NCBI GenBank assembly: GCA_017937505.1
Contig: JAGBDL010000031.1
Location: forward strand, 1-32,459
Source of the DNA: Clostridia bacterium
GTDB lineage: Bacteria > Bacillota > Clostridia > Christensenellales > Aristaeellaceae
DNA length: 32,459 bases
Direction: 5' to 3'
Below the pieces are notes generated by a model that worked only from the letters and a program-made list of their open reading frames with translations, searched no databases and was not told the origin of the DNA. This document shows positions 10,666 through 18,071 of the stretch, piece by piece; positions within the stretch are counted from its first letter, which is position 1; the number at the start of each line of letters is the position of its first letter. Made by a program: the position numbers and the translations under genes.

Positions 10666-10915
10666 AAAAGCAGCCTCATCCACATTGGGACGAGGCTGCT
10701 CGCGGTACCACCCAAATTCGCACCGGCATGCGGCCTTCCGCATGCGCCGTGCGCACTTCATTATGCCGTAACGTGGCAATCCGTCCTCGCCTAGCCCGCA
10801 GAGGGGTTCAGCGGAGCCGCTGGACAGGTGATCCCTCGCCGCGCCTCCCGTCCGGAATTCCACCAGCCTCCGGCTCTCTTTGCGCTCATCGCGGCAGCGT
10901 CCTGTCTCATTCGCG
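10666..10915 (-). promoter_or_regulatory. T-box leader (isoleucine) of ileS
   Basis: On the minus strand the canonical T-box antiterminator sequence AATTTGGGTGGTACCGCG lies at 10718-10701. It is followed by a terminator with arms AGCAGCCTCGTC and GATGAGGCTGCT and a TTTT tract (10700-10666). Upstream, GAGAGCCGGAGGCTGGTGG resembles the stem I distal region, and GGGATCACC places an ATC (Ile) specifier at 10832-10830. This is the classic arrangement in which uncharged tRNA-Ile stabilises the antiterminator and turns on ileS transcription. Confidence 0.93.
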
Positions 10916-10930
10916 TTTCATATCGAGGAT

Positions 10931-10959
10931 ATCATACCCGCTTTTTGCTGTTTTGTAAA
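10931..10959 (-). promoter_or_regulatory. Sigma-A promoter of ileS
   Basis: TTTACA (10959-10954), a 17-base spacer and TATGAT (10936-10931) on the minus strand, placed just upstream of the T-box stem I. Confidence 0.8.
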
Positions 10960-10979
10960 GGGTTTTGCGAAAATTTGTC

Positions 10980-10995
10980 CGGCGGCGGGCCGCCG
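10980..10995 (-). terminator. GC-rich hairpin after the 384-aa secreted protein gene
   Basis: CGGCGG (10980-10985) and CCGCCG (10990-10995) with a four-base loop lie about 15 bases beyond the stop at 11010. On the minus strand GACAAATTTTCGC follows, so the T-run is displaced and termination strength is uncertain. Confidence 0.4.
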
Positions 10996-11009
10996 ATTCG
11001 CATGATGCC

Positions 11010-12164
11010 TCATTTTGCCGGGATGACCGTCAGGCGGACATCCGTGTACCTGTTCTCACCGTCAGGCTGCACGTTCTGAACGACTGCAAGGCTTCCATCC
11101 GGCAAAGCGGCAAGCGCGCATTTGGCGGCGTAGGGCGATTCGCCCATGCCCAGCGATTGCCGCGCATAGACCACGCCCTGCTCATTGAGGCGAATCAGCT
11201 CCCATGGGCATCCGTAGGCCAGCCCGCCGCTCTGATCGAGTCCCAACGTTTCATTGGGATAGACGATGGCGGCAAAGCCGTCCGCCGTCTTCACGAGGCG
11301 CCACAGCCGGCCGATTTCCATCCGCATCTCAAAGGCCAGATTGCCCTGCGCGTCCCAGCGCGAAATGAGGCCCTTGCGCACGCCTTCGTTCGTGAGCACC
11401 CAGCCGCAGCCGGCGGCGCCTCCGTCCTCCAGAGAGATCAGGCTGTCGTATCGGGCATTCAGCATGTTGTCCTCGCCCACCTCAAGCACGTCCGTCAGCC
11501 GCCGCTCGTTCCCCTGCCCGTCCAGCGCATACAGCGTGCCGGTTCCGTTCCCGATGCGGATGACATGCCTGTCCGCCATCGCAAGCACCGTTCCGTTTTC
11601 GTCGTACCCTTTCAGATCGCGGACAGCCTGCCCGTCCCAGTCATAGAGCCTGTACGCCAGGGGCGTTGCGTCCTCTTTCAGCTCGAGCAGGACATAGCCC
11701 TCGTCAAAGCGCTGAAGCGGAATCATGATGTAAGCCGTTTCTCCGCCGGTCTGGCACATGATCCTGCGGTGCATCACCTCGCCGTCCCGGCTCAGGCGGA
11801 TCAGCTCCTTCTTCGTGCCCGTGTCGTCCTCCGCCTCCAGGATGACCGTCACGCTGCCGTCCTCGTGAAACACCGGGCTGCTCATGATGTCGTGAGTTCC
11901 CCGCCGGGAACAGAAGCTCCAGAGCACATTGCCCTGCGCATCCACGCACAGGACCCAGCCGCTCCGGCCCGTCTTCGTCCGCGAGGCCAGCGTGCCGTCC
12001 GACGAATTCGTGTACCCCGTCATCACGATGCGTCCGTCCCCGCTCACCGCCAGTTCGTCCAGCGCGTCGCTGCTGCTGCCGCCATAGGTGTACGTCTGCG
12101 CCGGCGCCCGCGCACAGAGCAGGCACAGCAGCAGCGCTGCCGCCGTCATCCATCTCCGTTTCAT
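11010..12164 (-). CDS. Secreted beta-propeller-like protein of unknown function
   Basis: A 384-residue exported protein. The start at 12164 (MKRRWMTAAALLLCLLCARAPAQ) is chosen because GGGAGG lies seven bases upstream; ATGs at 12170 and 12188 fit the ribosome site less well. After the signal peptide, short repeats are visible, each with a hydrophobic strand and a DGxG/DAQGN turn: VSGDGRIVMTGYT, CVDAQGNVLWSF, LIRLSRDGEVMHR, ALDGQGNERRL, RWDAQGNLAFEM, LNEQGVVYARQS. This spacing suggests a beta-propeller resembling PQQ-like or SBBP repeats. No catalytic motif is recognised. It is last of three consecutive genes for secreted proteins on the same strand, so they are probably cotranscribed and may act together at the cell surface. 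Confidence 0.8.
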   Translation of the reverse strand: MKRRWMTAAALLLCLLCARAPAQTYTYGGSSSDALDELAVSGDGRIVMTGYTNSSDGTLASRTKTGRSGWVLCVDAQGNVLWSFCSRRGTHDIMSSPVFHEDGSVTVILEAEDDTGTKKELIRLSRDGEVMHRRIMCQTGGETAYIMIPLQRFDEGYVLLELKEDATPLAYRLYDWDGQAVRDLKGYDENGTVLAMADRHVIRIGNGTGTLYALDGQGNERRLTDVLEVGEDNMLNARYDSLISLEDGGAAGCGWVLTNEGVRKGLISRWDAQGNLAFEMRMEIGRLWRLVKTADGFAAIVYPNETLGLDQSGGLAYGCPWELIRLNEQGVVYARQSLGMGESPYAAKCALAALPDGSLAVVQNVQPDGENRYTDVRLTVIPAK

Positions 12165-12206
12165 TTTCATGCCTCCCTGCCTGTGCATTTCCTGTCTGCC
12201 GCCGCC

Positions 12207-13232
12207 TCATCGCAGCTGGCTTGCCCGGATGAAAAAGGTGTTTTGCCATTCCTGCTCCTGCACCATGCGCCACTCGCCGTTGTACTCTCCGATGATGGAT
12301 ACCTGCTGACCGCCGCGCACCTGCGTCACGGTTCCCCCGCCGCCGCGATAAGGCTTGCGGCTCACCTCCACCCATTCCCGATCCGGCAGCTTCGCCGTGG
12401 GACGCGCATCCGGCACCTGCTCGAGCGCCGCGCCAAAGGTCAGAAAGGCCGTGCTGATATACGCGTCCATGTCCCCGACGGAGATCTTCGCCCACCCGTC
12501 GTCCGTGATCTCCCGGATTTGCAGCCGCGTTCCGCTGTACAGACTGCCCACACGCTCCGATTTTGTGGACGGCGCCTTGCGCAGGTTCACGCGGCTTCCG
12601 GGATCGTCCGGGCTGACCGCCGCCACCGGATACGCCTTTTCCAGCCGTTTGACGTCCGCGATCGATGCGGGAATCCGCTCGTGGTCGAGGTTGTTGGCTT
12701 CGGCGTAAAACTCGTAATACGCCGTGTATTCCTCCGCGCCCGCAGCCGTCGTCTCCACAGCCTGTATCCGGTCATGGCCAAACTGCGCGGAAAACACCCG
12801 CCCATCCTTGCGGCAGGTATGGCTTTTGAGCACCCATCGGTCAGGGCTAACCTGCGTCGGCTCAAAGGCAAAGACATAGGTCCGGCTCTCCTGCGCGTTC
12901 CAGATGCGTACCTCGCAGCTGTTTTCGTCCTGTGCCGTTACCTCCGCGCTGTCTCCCGCGGGAATGGGGATGCCGCCGGTGATGGTGTCGCGCACAATCC
13001 TTCCCGTTGACCGCAGCAGATAGCCCCCATAAAATTGTGAATCGACGAGGATAAAGCCCTTGCCGCTTTCCAGCGTACAGCCGGACAAAAAGACAGCCGG
13101 GTCGTGAAAGCCCACGTCAATCATCTGTCCCGGCGCATAATCCGTCATCGGCACGCTCTGCGCCGCGCCGCCCGCCGCCAGCAGACACAACAGCATCGCC
13201 GCCGCAAGCAGCCGCTTCCCCTTCGCGTTCAT
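12207..13232 (-). CDS. Secreted SH3-domain protein of unknown function
   Basis: A 341-residue protein with signal peptide MNAKGKRLLAAAMLLCLLAAGGAAQ. The N-terminal half (30-190) is a beta-rich region of unknown type. A bacterial SH3 domain follows at about 210-265, recognised by SRVNLRKAPSTKSERVGSLY and the WAKISVGDMDAYIS strand. The C-terminal segment (about 285-341) has a second SH3-like strand pattern, VEVSRKPYRGGGGTVTQVRG then GEWRMVQ. Bacterial SH3 domains often bind cell-wall peptides, so a wall-associated role is inferred. AGGAGG lies upstream of the ATG at 13232. The start is about 30 bases from the stop of the gene before it. Confidence 0.82.
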   Translation of the reverse strand: MNAKGKRLLAAAMLLCLLAAGGAAQSVPMTDYAPGQMIDVGFHDPAVFLSGCTLESGKGFILVDSQFYGGYLLRSTGRIVRDTITGGIPIPAGDSAEVTAQDENSCEVRIWNAQESRTYVFAFEPTQVSPDRWVLKSHTCRKDGRVFSAQFGHDRIQAVETTAAGAEEYTAYYEFYAEANNLDHERIPASIADVKRLEKAYPVAAVSPDDPGSRVNLRKAPSTKSERVGSLYSGTRLQIREITDDGWAKISVGDMDAYISTAFLTFGAALEQVPDARPTAKLPDREWVEVSRKPYRGGGGTVTQVRGGQQVSIIGEYNGEWRMVQEQEWQNTFFIRASQLR

Positions 13233-13265
13233 CCCTCGTCCTCCTCTTTCTTTGGCATTTTTGCG

Positions 13266-14183
13266 TCAGTCAAGTCTTCTCAGGTAGCCGTGCCAGATGT
13301 AACCGGTAAGCGACCGGCCGTCCTGCTCCGCAAGCACCCGAATCCATCCGCCGTCCTCACCGCAGCCGTCAGCCAGAATGAGCACCTGGGTTCCAGCATC
13401 CAGCCTGGCGACGGATTCGGACGCCTTGGTATCATGCTTGCGCAGGTTGACCCAATCCACACGGTCCACCACCGCACGGCAATTCTCCGTATTCCCAGCC
13501 AGTACAGCCTGCATCACCTGACTGCGTTCGTCCCACACGCGGGCGCTGCCGTCATACCAGGCGATAGGGTAGTCGTCATCCCAGCAAACCCACATCTGTC
13601 CGCCGCCAAAATGCTTTACAACGCGCTCACGCATCCGATCAGACTGGCTGACATTTTCCATGATGCCCTCGCCAAGGAGCGTCAGTTGTCCTCCTGCCCA
13701 GCCGTATGCCCGATAGCAATAGGACGCAGCGCCGTCCTTCTCGCTGGAAAGGATCACTTTCTGCTGTGGATACAGCACATAATTGCAGGGCCGGACATCC
13801 CGAACCGGCTCGGAAAAGCGTCCCTCCTCCGGGAGCCACGGTGCAAAGAGCACATAGAAATTGCTTGCTCCCTGCACATGCGTGAGCACGAGATCGAGAT
13901 AGCCGTCGAAATCCACATCGTCAAGCCGCGCCAGCTCCAGGCCGCCCACGGTCTCACAGGACGGATAGAGCAACTCCTGATCGTATGACCCGCCCTGAAT
14001 GCTCAGGTGCAGGATGTGCTCCTCCTGCGCGTTGAGCCTGCCGGTATCCTCGATCGTAAACGTCATCTCGGGCAAGGTCTCGTGCGGTCTGCCGGTCATC
14101 CAATATGCTTCGTCTGCCCGCCCCTTGCCAAACCCTGTCGCACACAGTACGCATACCAGCAAAAGCAAAAGAACCCTTTTCAT
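13266..14183 (-). CDS. Secreted protein with VCBS/FG-GAP-like segment and C-terminal SH3 domain
   Basis: A 305-residue exported protein starting MKRVLLLLLVCVLCATGFG. The ATG at 14183 is preceded by GGGGGAGA; longer in-frame starts would place 15 residues before the signal peptide. At about residues 80-95 the sequence LARLDDVDFDGYLDLVLTHV matches the calcium-binding loop of FG-GAP/VCBS propeller repeats (DxDxDGYxDL). The C-terminus, about 235-300, is SH3-like (VDWVNLRKHDTKASESVARL then GYIWHGYLRRLD). It shares the VNLRK SH3 signature with the next gene, which suggests related roles and perhaps an old duplication of that domain. First of the three-gene secreted cluster. Confidence 0.8.
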   Translation of the reverse strand: MKRVLLLLLVCVLCATGFGKGRADEAYWMTGRPHETLPEMTFTIEDTGRLNAQEEHILHLSIQGGSYDQELLYPSCETVGGLELARLDDVDFDGYLDLVLTHVQGASNFYVLFAPWLPEEGRFSEPVRDVRPCNYVLYPQQKVILSSEKDGAASYCYRAYGWAGGQLTLLGEGIMENVSQSDRMRERVVKHFGGGQMWVCWDDDYPIAWYDGSARVWDERSQVMQAVLAGNTENCRAVVDRVDWVNLRKHDTKASESVARLDAGTQVLILADGCGEDGGWIRVLAEQDGRSLTGYIWHGYLRRLD

Positions 14184-14333
14184 CCGCTCTCCCCCTATTT
14201 TCGACAGAAGCGCCGTGATTCCGCCCATTGCTCCTGTCCTTCCATGGCATTCTAAAAATATGACGAATGAGCGGATGAGAAAATTTCACATTTCAGTCAT
14301 TTCAGTCATTTTCATTTCCATGCGCCGCCGCGC
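14184..14333. other. Divergent intergenic region with short direct repeats
   Basis: It lies between the minus-strand secreted cluster and rarA. The 9-mer TTTCAGTCA occurs twice in tandem (14291-14308). No convincing sigma-A promoter for the minus-strand genes was found; a TAGAAT lies near 14236-14241 without a good -35. Confidence 0.4.
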
Positions 14334-14362
14334 TTGCCCTTTCCCTCCGGCGGCGATATAAT
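14334..14362 (+). promoter_or_regulatory. Sigma-A promoter of rarA
   Basis: TTGCCC (14334-14339), a 17-base spacer and TATAAT (14357-14362), 32 bases before the start codon. Confidence 0.75.
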
Positions 14363-14393
14363 AGAAGCAGCATTTTATCCTTCGGAGGTCATC

Positions 14394-15707
14394 ATGCAGG
14401 ATCTGTTTTCCGCGCAGGACGCCGCGCTCAGCCCGCTGGCGGACCGCATGCGCCCGCGCACGCTCGACGAATTCATCGGCCAGCGCCACATCGTCGGCCC
14501 GGGGCGGCTTCTGCGCCGCGCCATCGAGGCCGACCGAATGACCTCCTCCATCTTCTACGGCCCGCCCGGCTGCGGCAAGACGACGCTCGCCTCCATCATC
14601 GCGAACACCACCCACTCCGCATTCGTGCAGCTCAACGCCGTCACCAGCGGCGTGGCCGACGTGCGCAAGGTGATCAAGGAGGCGCAGGACCGCCGCTCGC
14701 TCTACGGCCAGGCGACGTACCTGCTGCTGGACGAGTGCCACCGCTGGAGCAAGTCCCAGTCCGACTCCATCCTGCCCGCCATCGAGCGCGGCGTGGTGCG
14801 CTTCATCGGCTCCACGACGGAAAACCCGCTCGTCGCCATGACCCCGGCCATCGTGAGCCGGTGCCGCATCTTCCAGTTTGAGCCGCTCACGGAGGCGGAC
14901 GTGCTGCTGGCGATGGAGCGCGCACTTTCCGACCGGGAGCGCGGCTTCGGCGACAAAAACGTGCTCCTCGACCCGGACGCGGCGCGGCACATCGCCCGCA
15001 TCGCCAACGGCGACGTGCGCTCGGCGCTGGGCGCGCTGGAGCTGGCCGTGCTCACCACGGATCCTGACGACAGCGGCGCGATCCATGTGACGCTCGCCGT
15101 CGCGGAGGAGTCCATTCAGAAGCCCGTCATCCGCTGCGACGAATCGCTGTATTACGACATGCTCTCCGCCTTCTGCAAGAGCCTGCGCGGCAGCGACGCG
15201 GACGCGGCGCTCGCGTGGTTTGCGCGGCTGCTGTACGCGGGCGTCGATCCGCGCCTCATCGCCCGGCGCATCATCGCGCACGCGAGCGAGGACGTGGGCC
15301 TCGCCAACCCGACCGCCATGCTGCAAGCCGTCGCCGCCGCCCAGGCGTTGGAGATGGTCGGCCTGCCGGAGGCGCGGCTCTCCCTGGCGCAGGCGATCAT
15401 CGCCGTGTGCGAGAGCCCCAAATCCAATTCCGTGGTCATGGCGCTGGATCAGTCCGTCGCCGACGCGGAGAAGGGCGGCTTCGGCCCGGTGCCCGCCTAT
15501 CTGCGCGACACGCATTACAGCGGCAACGAGCGCGTGGGCGCGAAGGGCGAGCAGTACAAGTACCCGCACGATTACCCCGGGCATTATGTACAGCAGGAGT
15601 ACATGCCGCCCGAGGTGAAGGGCCGCCGGTACTATATCCCGTCCGACCAGGGCCAGGAGCTCAAGCTGCGCGAGCGTAGGCGGGCACGCGGCGTCATCGA
15701 TCCCTGA
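14394..15707 (+). CDS. rarA: Replication-associated recombination protein A (AAA+ ATPase)
   Basis: A 437-residue AAA+ ATPase of the RarA/MgsA/WRNIP1 family, which acts at stalled replication forks. The Walker A motif GPPGCGKTT is at residues 56-64, Walker B is LLLDECHRW, sensor 1 is FIGSTTENP, and the C-terminal tetramerisation region includes YPHDYPGHYVQQEYMP, typical of RarA. The Walker B box reads DECH where many relatives have DEIH, a conservative change. GGAGG lies five bases upstream of the chosen ATG; a longer frame starting at 14334 would overlap the promoter. Transcribed alone, and convergent with the MFS gene. Confidence 0.95.
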   Translation: MQDLFSAQDAALSPLADRMRPRTLDEFIGQRHIVGPGRLLRRAIEADRMTSSIFYGPPGCGKTTLASIIANTTHSAFVQLNAVTSGVADVRKVIKEAQDRRSLYGQATYLLLDECHRWSKSQSDSILPAIERGVVRFIGSTTENPLVAMTPAIVSRCRIFQFEPLTEADVLLAMERALSDRERGFGDKNVLLDPDAARHIARIANGDVRSALGALELAVLTTDPDDSGAIHVTLAVAEESIQKPVIRCDESLYYDMLSAFCKSLRGSDADAALAWFARLLYAGVDPRLIARRIIAHASEDVGLANPTAMLQAVAAAQALEMVGLPEARLSLAQAIIAVCESPKSNSVVMALDQSVADAEKGGFGPVPAYLRDTHYSGNERVGAKGEQYKYPHDYPGHYVQQEYMPPEVKGRRYYIPSDQGQELKLRERRRARGVIDP

Positions 15708-15718
15708 CGCTTTCAACC

Positions 15719-15778
15719 GCGCGAAGCGAAGAAGGGGTCTGGGGACAAGTCCCCAGGCAGGTTTGGTCGGCAGCCCAA
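15719..15778 (+). repeat. Two-hairpin interspersed repeat, copy D
   Basis: The plus strand, starting 11 bases after the rarA stop, reads GCGCGAAGCGAAGAAGGG, hairpin 1 (CTGGGGACAAGTCCCCAG) and GGTTTGG, then an imperfect hairpin 2 ending CAGCCCAA. Its orientation again follows the upstream gene. No module is inserted. Confidence 0.85.
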
Positions 15779-15786
15779 GCAGGGGT

Positions 15787-15952
15787 ATGGGGGCAAGGCC
15801 CCCATCGTTCCCCATCCGCGAAGCGCTATAATCAAGAATCGCAGCGGAGCCGCAGGCGACTATTGCGATTCCGTCAACGCAGCTTCTGATACTGTTTTCA
15901 AATAGAAACAGCCATGTGCTAAGCCCCGTCAGGTAACGCTTCGCTCCCTGAC
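15787..15952. repeat. Hairpin-rich island with a degenerate module remnant
   Basis: Perfect short stems follow one another: ATGGGGG/CCCCCAT (15787-15805), GAATCGCA/TGCGATTC (15836-15871), CTGTTT/AAACAG (15892-15911) and GTCAGG/CCTGAC (15928-15952). The second encloses a GGAG..CGACTAT order like the 3' half of the nested module, so it may be a decayed copy. No gene is visible. Confidence 0.55.
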
Positions 15953-15982
15953 TGCTTTGCCTGAGTGGCTTCGCCATATGGA

Positions 15983-16052
15983 GATACGTTGGGCTGCCGC
16001 CCAAACCTGCCTGAGGGACGTAGTCCCTCAGACTCCCTTCTTCGCTTCGCGC
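15983..16052 (-). repeat. Two-hairpin interspersed repeat, copy E
   Basis: A complete short copy (70 bp). On the minus strand it runs GCGCGAAGCGAAGAAGGG, hairpin 1 (CTGAGGGACTACGTCCCTCAG arms), GGCAGGTTTGGGCGGCAGCC and CCAACGTATC. It follows the MFS gene on that strand, facing copy D. Confidence 0.88.
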
Positions 16053-16085
16053 GCATTGAAGCAATTGAGAATAACATAAGTATCA

Positions 16086-16118
16086 GGCCGTCCTCCCCCG
16101 GGAAGACGGCCCTTTTCT
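16086..16118. terminator. Terminator hairpin between convergent rarA and MFS genes
   Basis: GGCCGTC (16086-16092) and GACGGCC (16105-16111), then CTTTTCTTA on the plus strand. The T-run favours termination of plus-strand transcripts; the hairpin also directly follows the MFS stop codon, so it may work both ways. Confidence 0.7.
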
Positions 16119-17215
16119 TAGGACAGCATCGCGAAGAATCCGCCCGCCAGCGGCGACAGGCCGATCATCACCAGCGAAAAGCACAGCGAGGAAACCGACA
16201 CCAGCGTTGCCCGCTGCGAGGACGGGAACTGCTCGTTGAGCAGGCTGTCGGTGCGCACCTGCAGCAGATCGTCAAACACATTCGCCGCAAAGCCGCCTGC
16301 AACCATCGCCGCCGGCGCATGTCCCGCGCCCAGCAGCAGGCCTACCAGGATGCCGCCAAAGCACAGCGCATACAGCCTGCCATAGCGCATCCGGGCGAGC
16401 CGCAGCGCCAGACGTGAGCCGACCGCGCCGCCCAGCCCCATCACGAACAGCGCAGGGCCCAGGTACGCATGCTTAAGCCCGGCAAGCGGCAGCCGCGCCT
16501 GAAGGAAGAACGAAAGGAGCGTTGCCGCCGCTCCGGCAAATGCGTTGAGAAGCATCAGCCTGCGCGCTGCTGCCTGCGTCAGCAAAAAGCGAACCGTTTC
16601 GCGCACACAGGCCGCGATCCGCTGCGCGCCCTTTTGCTCATGGCGTACCGGCTCGATCGTCACCTCGTCAAGCGTGAGCGCAACAACCAGGCAGATCAGA
16701 TTCAGCGCCGCGTCCAGCAGGTACGCCAGCCGATGGCCCATCGCCAGCGCCAGGCCCGCCATCAGCGCCGCGCCCGCAAGGCTCACGCGATACACCGCCA
16801 TCTCCAGCGACGAATACCGCAGGTATTCCGCCTCCCTGCCGTGCGCCTTCAGGCTGTCATAGGCCAGCGCCTCGCGCGCGCCGGAATCAAAGTTATAGCT
16901 GAACGCACAGAACGCCATCGCCAGACAGACGCCGGGCAGCCCGTCCGAAAAGGCCATCAGCAGCGAGGATGTCATGCCCGCCAGACGGCCCAGAACAAGC
17001 GAACGCTTTCGCCCAAAGGCGTCGGAAAGCACGCCGGACGGAATCTCAAAGAGCAGGCTAGCCATATGAAACACGCTCTCCGCCAGCCCGATTTCCACCA
17101 TCGAAAAGCCGCGCGCCGCCAGCAGCGCCACCCACGCCGCGCCCGCCAGCTGAAAGCTGGTCAGCGCAGAATGACCCAGCAGCTTCGCAAGCTGGGATTT
17201 GAGTTTAAACTTCAT
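16118..17215 (-). CDS. Major facilitator superfamily transporter
   Basis: A 365-residue membrane protein with about 10-12 hydrophobic segments. The MFS motif A, GVLSDAFGRKRSL, lies in the loop after the second membrane segment (about residues 62-74). The opening (FSMVEIGLAESVFHMASLLF then EIPSGVLSDAFGRKR) resembles drug-efflux-type MFS proteins of Firmicutes; the substrate is unknown. AAAGGGAG lies eight bases before the ATG at 17215. The leader upstream (17224-17341) can form mutually exclusive hairpins, one of which could hide the ribosome site. A riboswitch-like or attenuation control is therefore possible. Confidence 0.88.
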   Translation of the reverse strand: MKFKLKSQLAKLLGHSALTSFQLAGAAWVALLAARGFSMVEIGLAESVFHMASLLFEIPSGVLSDAFGRKRSLVLGRLAGMTSSLLMAFSDGLPGVCLAMAFCAFSYNFDSGAREALAYDSLKAHGREAEYLRYSSLEMAVYRVSLAGAALMAGLALAMGHRLAYLLDAALNLICLVVALTLDEVTIEPVRHEQKGAQRIAACVRETVRFLLTQAAARRLMLLNAFAGAAATLLSFFLQARLPLAGLKHAYLGPALFVMGLGGAVGSRLALRLARMRYGRLYALCFGGILVGLLLGAGHAPAAMVAGGFAANVFDDLLQVRTDSLLNEQFPSSQRATLVSVSSLCFSLVMIGLSPLAGGFFAMLS

Positions 17216-17223
17216 CAAAAAAA

Positions 17224-17341
17224 CTCCCTTTCAAACCGAATGCTTCGTTTGATCGGGAGAGCGTCTATTCGTCTTTTTGCCGGCTATTCGGCCAAAAAGG
17301 GTACACTTCTCCCGTAAGCCGGCACAGCGCAGCCTTTTTGG
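17224..17341 (-). promoter_or_regulatory. Structured leader of the MFS gene with competing pairings
   Basis: The following arms are seen. CTTTTTGCCG (17273-17282) pairs with CGGCCAAAAAG (17289-17299). CCAAAAAGG (17292-17300) alternatively pairs with CCTTTTTGG (17333-17341). CGGGAGA (17254-17260) pairs with TCTCCCG (17308-17314) and encloses the first hairpin. On the transcript, CUCUCCC (17262-17256) could instead pair with the GGGAG ribosome site (17228-17224). This is a translational-switch-like layout; the ligand or trigger is unknown. Confidence 0.4.
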
Positions 17342-17393
17342 GTCCGTACAATGCGCATCTTCCAGCCCACAGGGAAGCCCCCTTTCTTTCAGG

Positions 17394-17411
17394 AATATCT
17401 GTTCCTGATTG
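17394..17411 (-). terminator. Weak hairpin after the GNAT gene
   Basis: CAGGAA and TTCCTG with a six-base loop lie just past the GNAT stop on the minus strand. AAAGAAAGG rather than a T-run follows, so it may be an RNA-end stabiliser more than a terminator. Confidence 0.3.
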
Positions 17412-17413
17412 TA

Positions 17414-17971
17414 TCACGCCTTGTCTCGCAGGTCAAGCATCATCAGCACCATGTCCGCGTAGGTGCCGTCGCGGTACTTCAGCTTGCGGGGATGACGGGC
17501 AAACTCGACAAAGCCGAACCGCTCATACAGCCGGATGGCCCGCTCGTTCGCGGCGACCACCTCCAGCTCCAGCTGCTCCGCCGCCGTCTTCTTCACCTCG
17601 TCGATCAGCGTCTGCATGATCGCCGTACCGATGCCCCGGCCCCAGTACGCCTTCAGGATGGAAATGCCCAGCGATGCGCGATGGCGCGCCCGGTCGACCG
17701 CCGCGCAGGGCAGAAAGCTACCGACGCCTGCGAGCGTATCTCCGATGAACGCGCCCAGCATCAGGCTCTTCGGGTCATCCTCCGTCTTTTTGAGGTACGC
17801 GGCTTCCTGCTCCAGCGTCATCGTCCACTCGTCCTCGTAGCGGATCAGATTGAGCGTCTCGCCCGCCGTTTTTCTGCACACGGCCAGCGCCTGCTGCGCG
17901 TCCTGCGCGCCCAGGCTGCGCAGCAGCAGCGTCCCACCGTCCTTGAGCGGGATTTCCTTGTTGAATTTCAT
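17414..17971 (-). CDS. GNAT-family N-acetyltransferase
   Basis: A 185-residue acetyltransferase. The acetyl-CoA pyrophosphate loop is AYWGRGIGTAIMQTLID (about residues 108-124), preceded by the strand ASLGISILKAY and followed by LELEVVAANERAIRLYERFG, the RimJ/RimL-like C-terminal signature. It transfers acetyl from acetyl-CoA to an amine; the acceptor (ribosomal protein, small amine or drug) is unknown. Start 17971 (MKFNKEIPLKDGG) has AAGGA and GAGGG upstream; an ATG at 17989 is also possible. It has its own extended -10 promoter right behind the ANTAR gene terminator. Confidence 0.9.
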   Translation of the reverse strand: MKFNKEIPLKDGGTLLLRSLGAQDAQQALAVCRKTAGETLNLIRYEDEWTMTLEQEAAYLKKTEDDPKSLMLGAFIGDTLAGVGSFLPCAAVDRARHRASLGISILKAYWGRGIGTAIMQTLIDEVKKTAAEQLELEVVAANERAIRLYERFGFVEFARHPRKLKYRDGTYADMVLMMLDLRDKA

Positions 17972-18004
17972 GCCCTCGCATCCTTTCATGATGGATTGTC
18001 CGTC

Positions 18005-18013
18005 ATTATAGCA
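18005..18013 (-). promoter_or_regulatory. Extended -10 promoter of the GNAT gene
   Basis: TGCTATAAT on the minus strand (18013-18005) is a TGn-extended -10 box. No good -35 element lies 17 bases upstream. The box is 34 bases before the GNAT start. Confidence 0.55.
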
Positions 18014-18024
18014 CAGAATCAGGC

Positions 18025-18063
18025 AAAAAACAGCCCCGTTTCCTCTCTTCGGAAACGGGGCTG
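18025..18063 (-). terminator. Strong terminator of the ANTAR regulator gene
   Basis: CAGCCCCGTTTCC (18031-18043) and GGAAACGGGGCTG (18051-18063) form a perfect 13-bp stem, followed on the minus strand by TTTTTT (18030-18025). Confidence 0.95.
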
Positions 18064-18071
18064 CCGTATAT

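Noticed and set aside
10965..13010. Plus-strand frame of 681 codons antisense to the secreted cluster
   Set aside because: The minus-strand genes have signal peptides, SH3 motifs and good ribosome sites; the antisense product is Arg/His-rich noise.
15826..15831. TATAAT in the rarA/MFS gap as a promoter
   Set aside because: There is no -35 at suitable spacing and no gene downstream in that direction; it lies within repeat-like sequence.
14286..16064. Minus-strand frame of 592 codons over rarA
   Set aside because: Antisense to a clear rarA, and its N-terminal part is translated repeat sequence.
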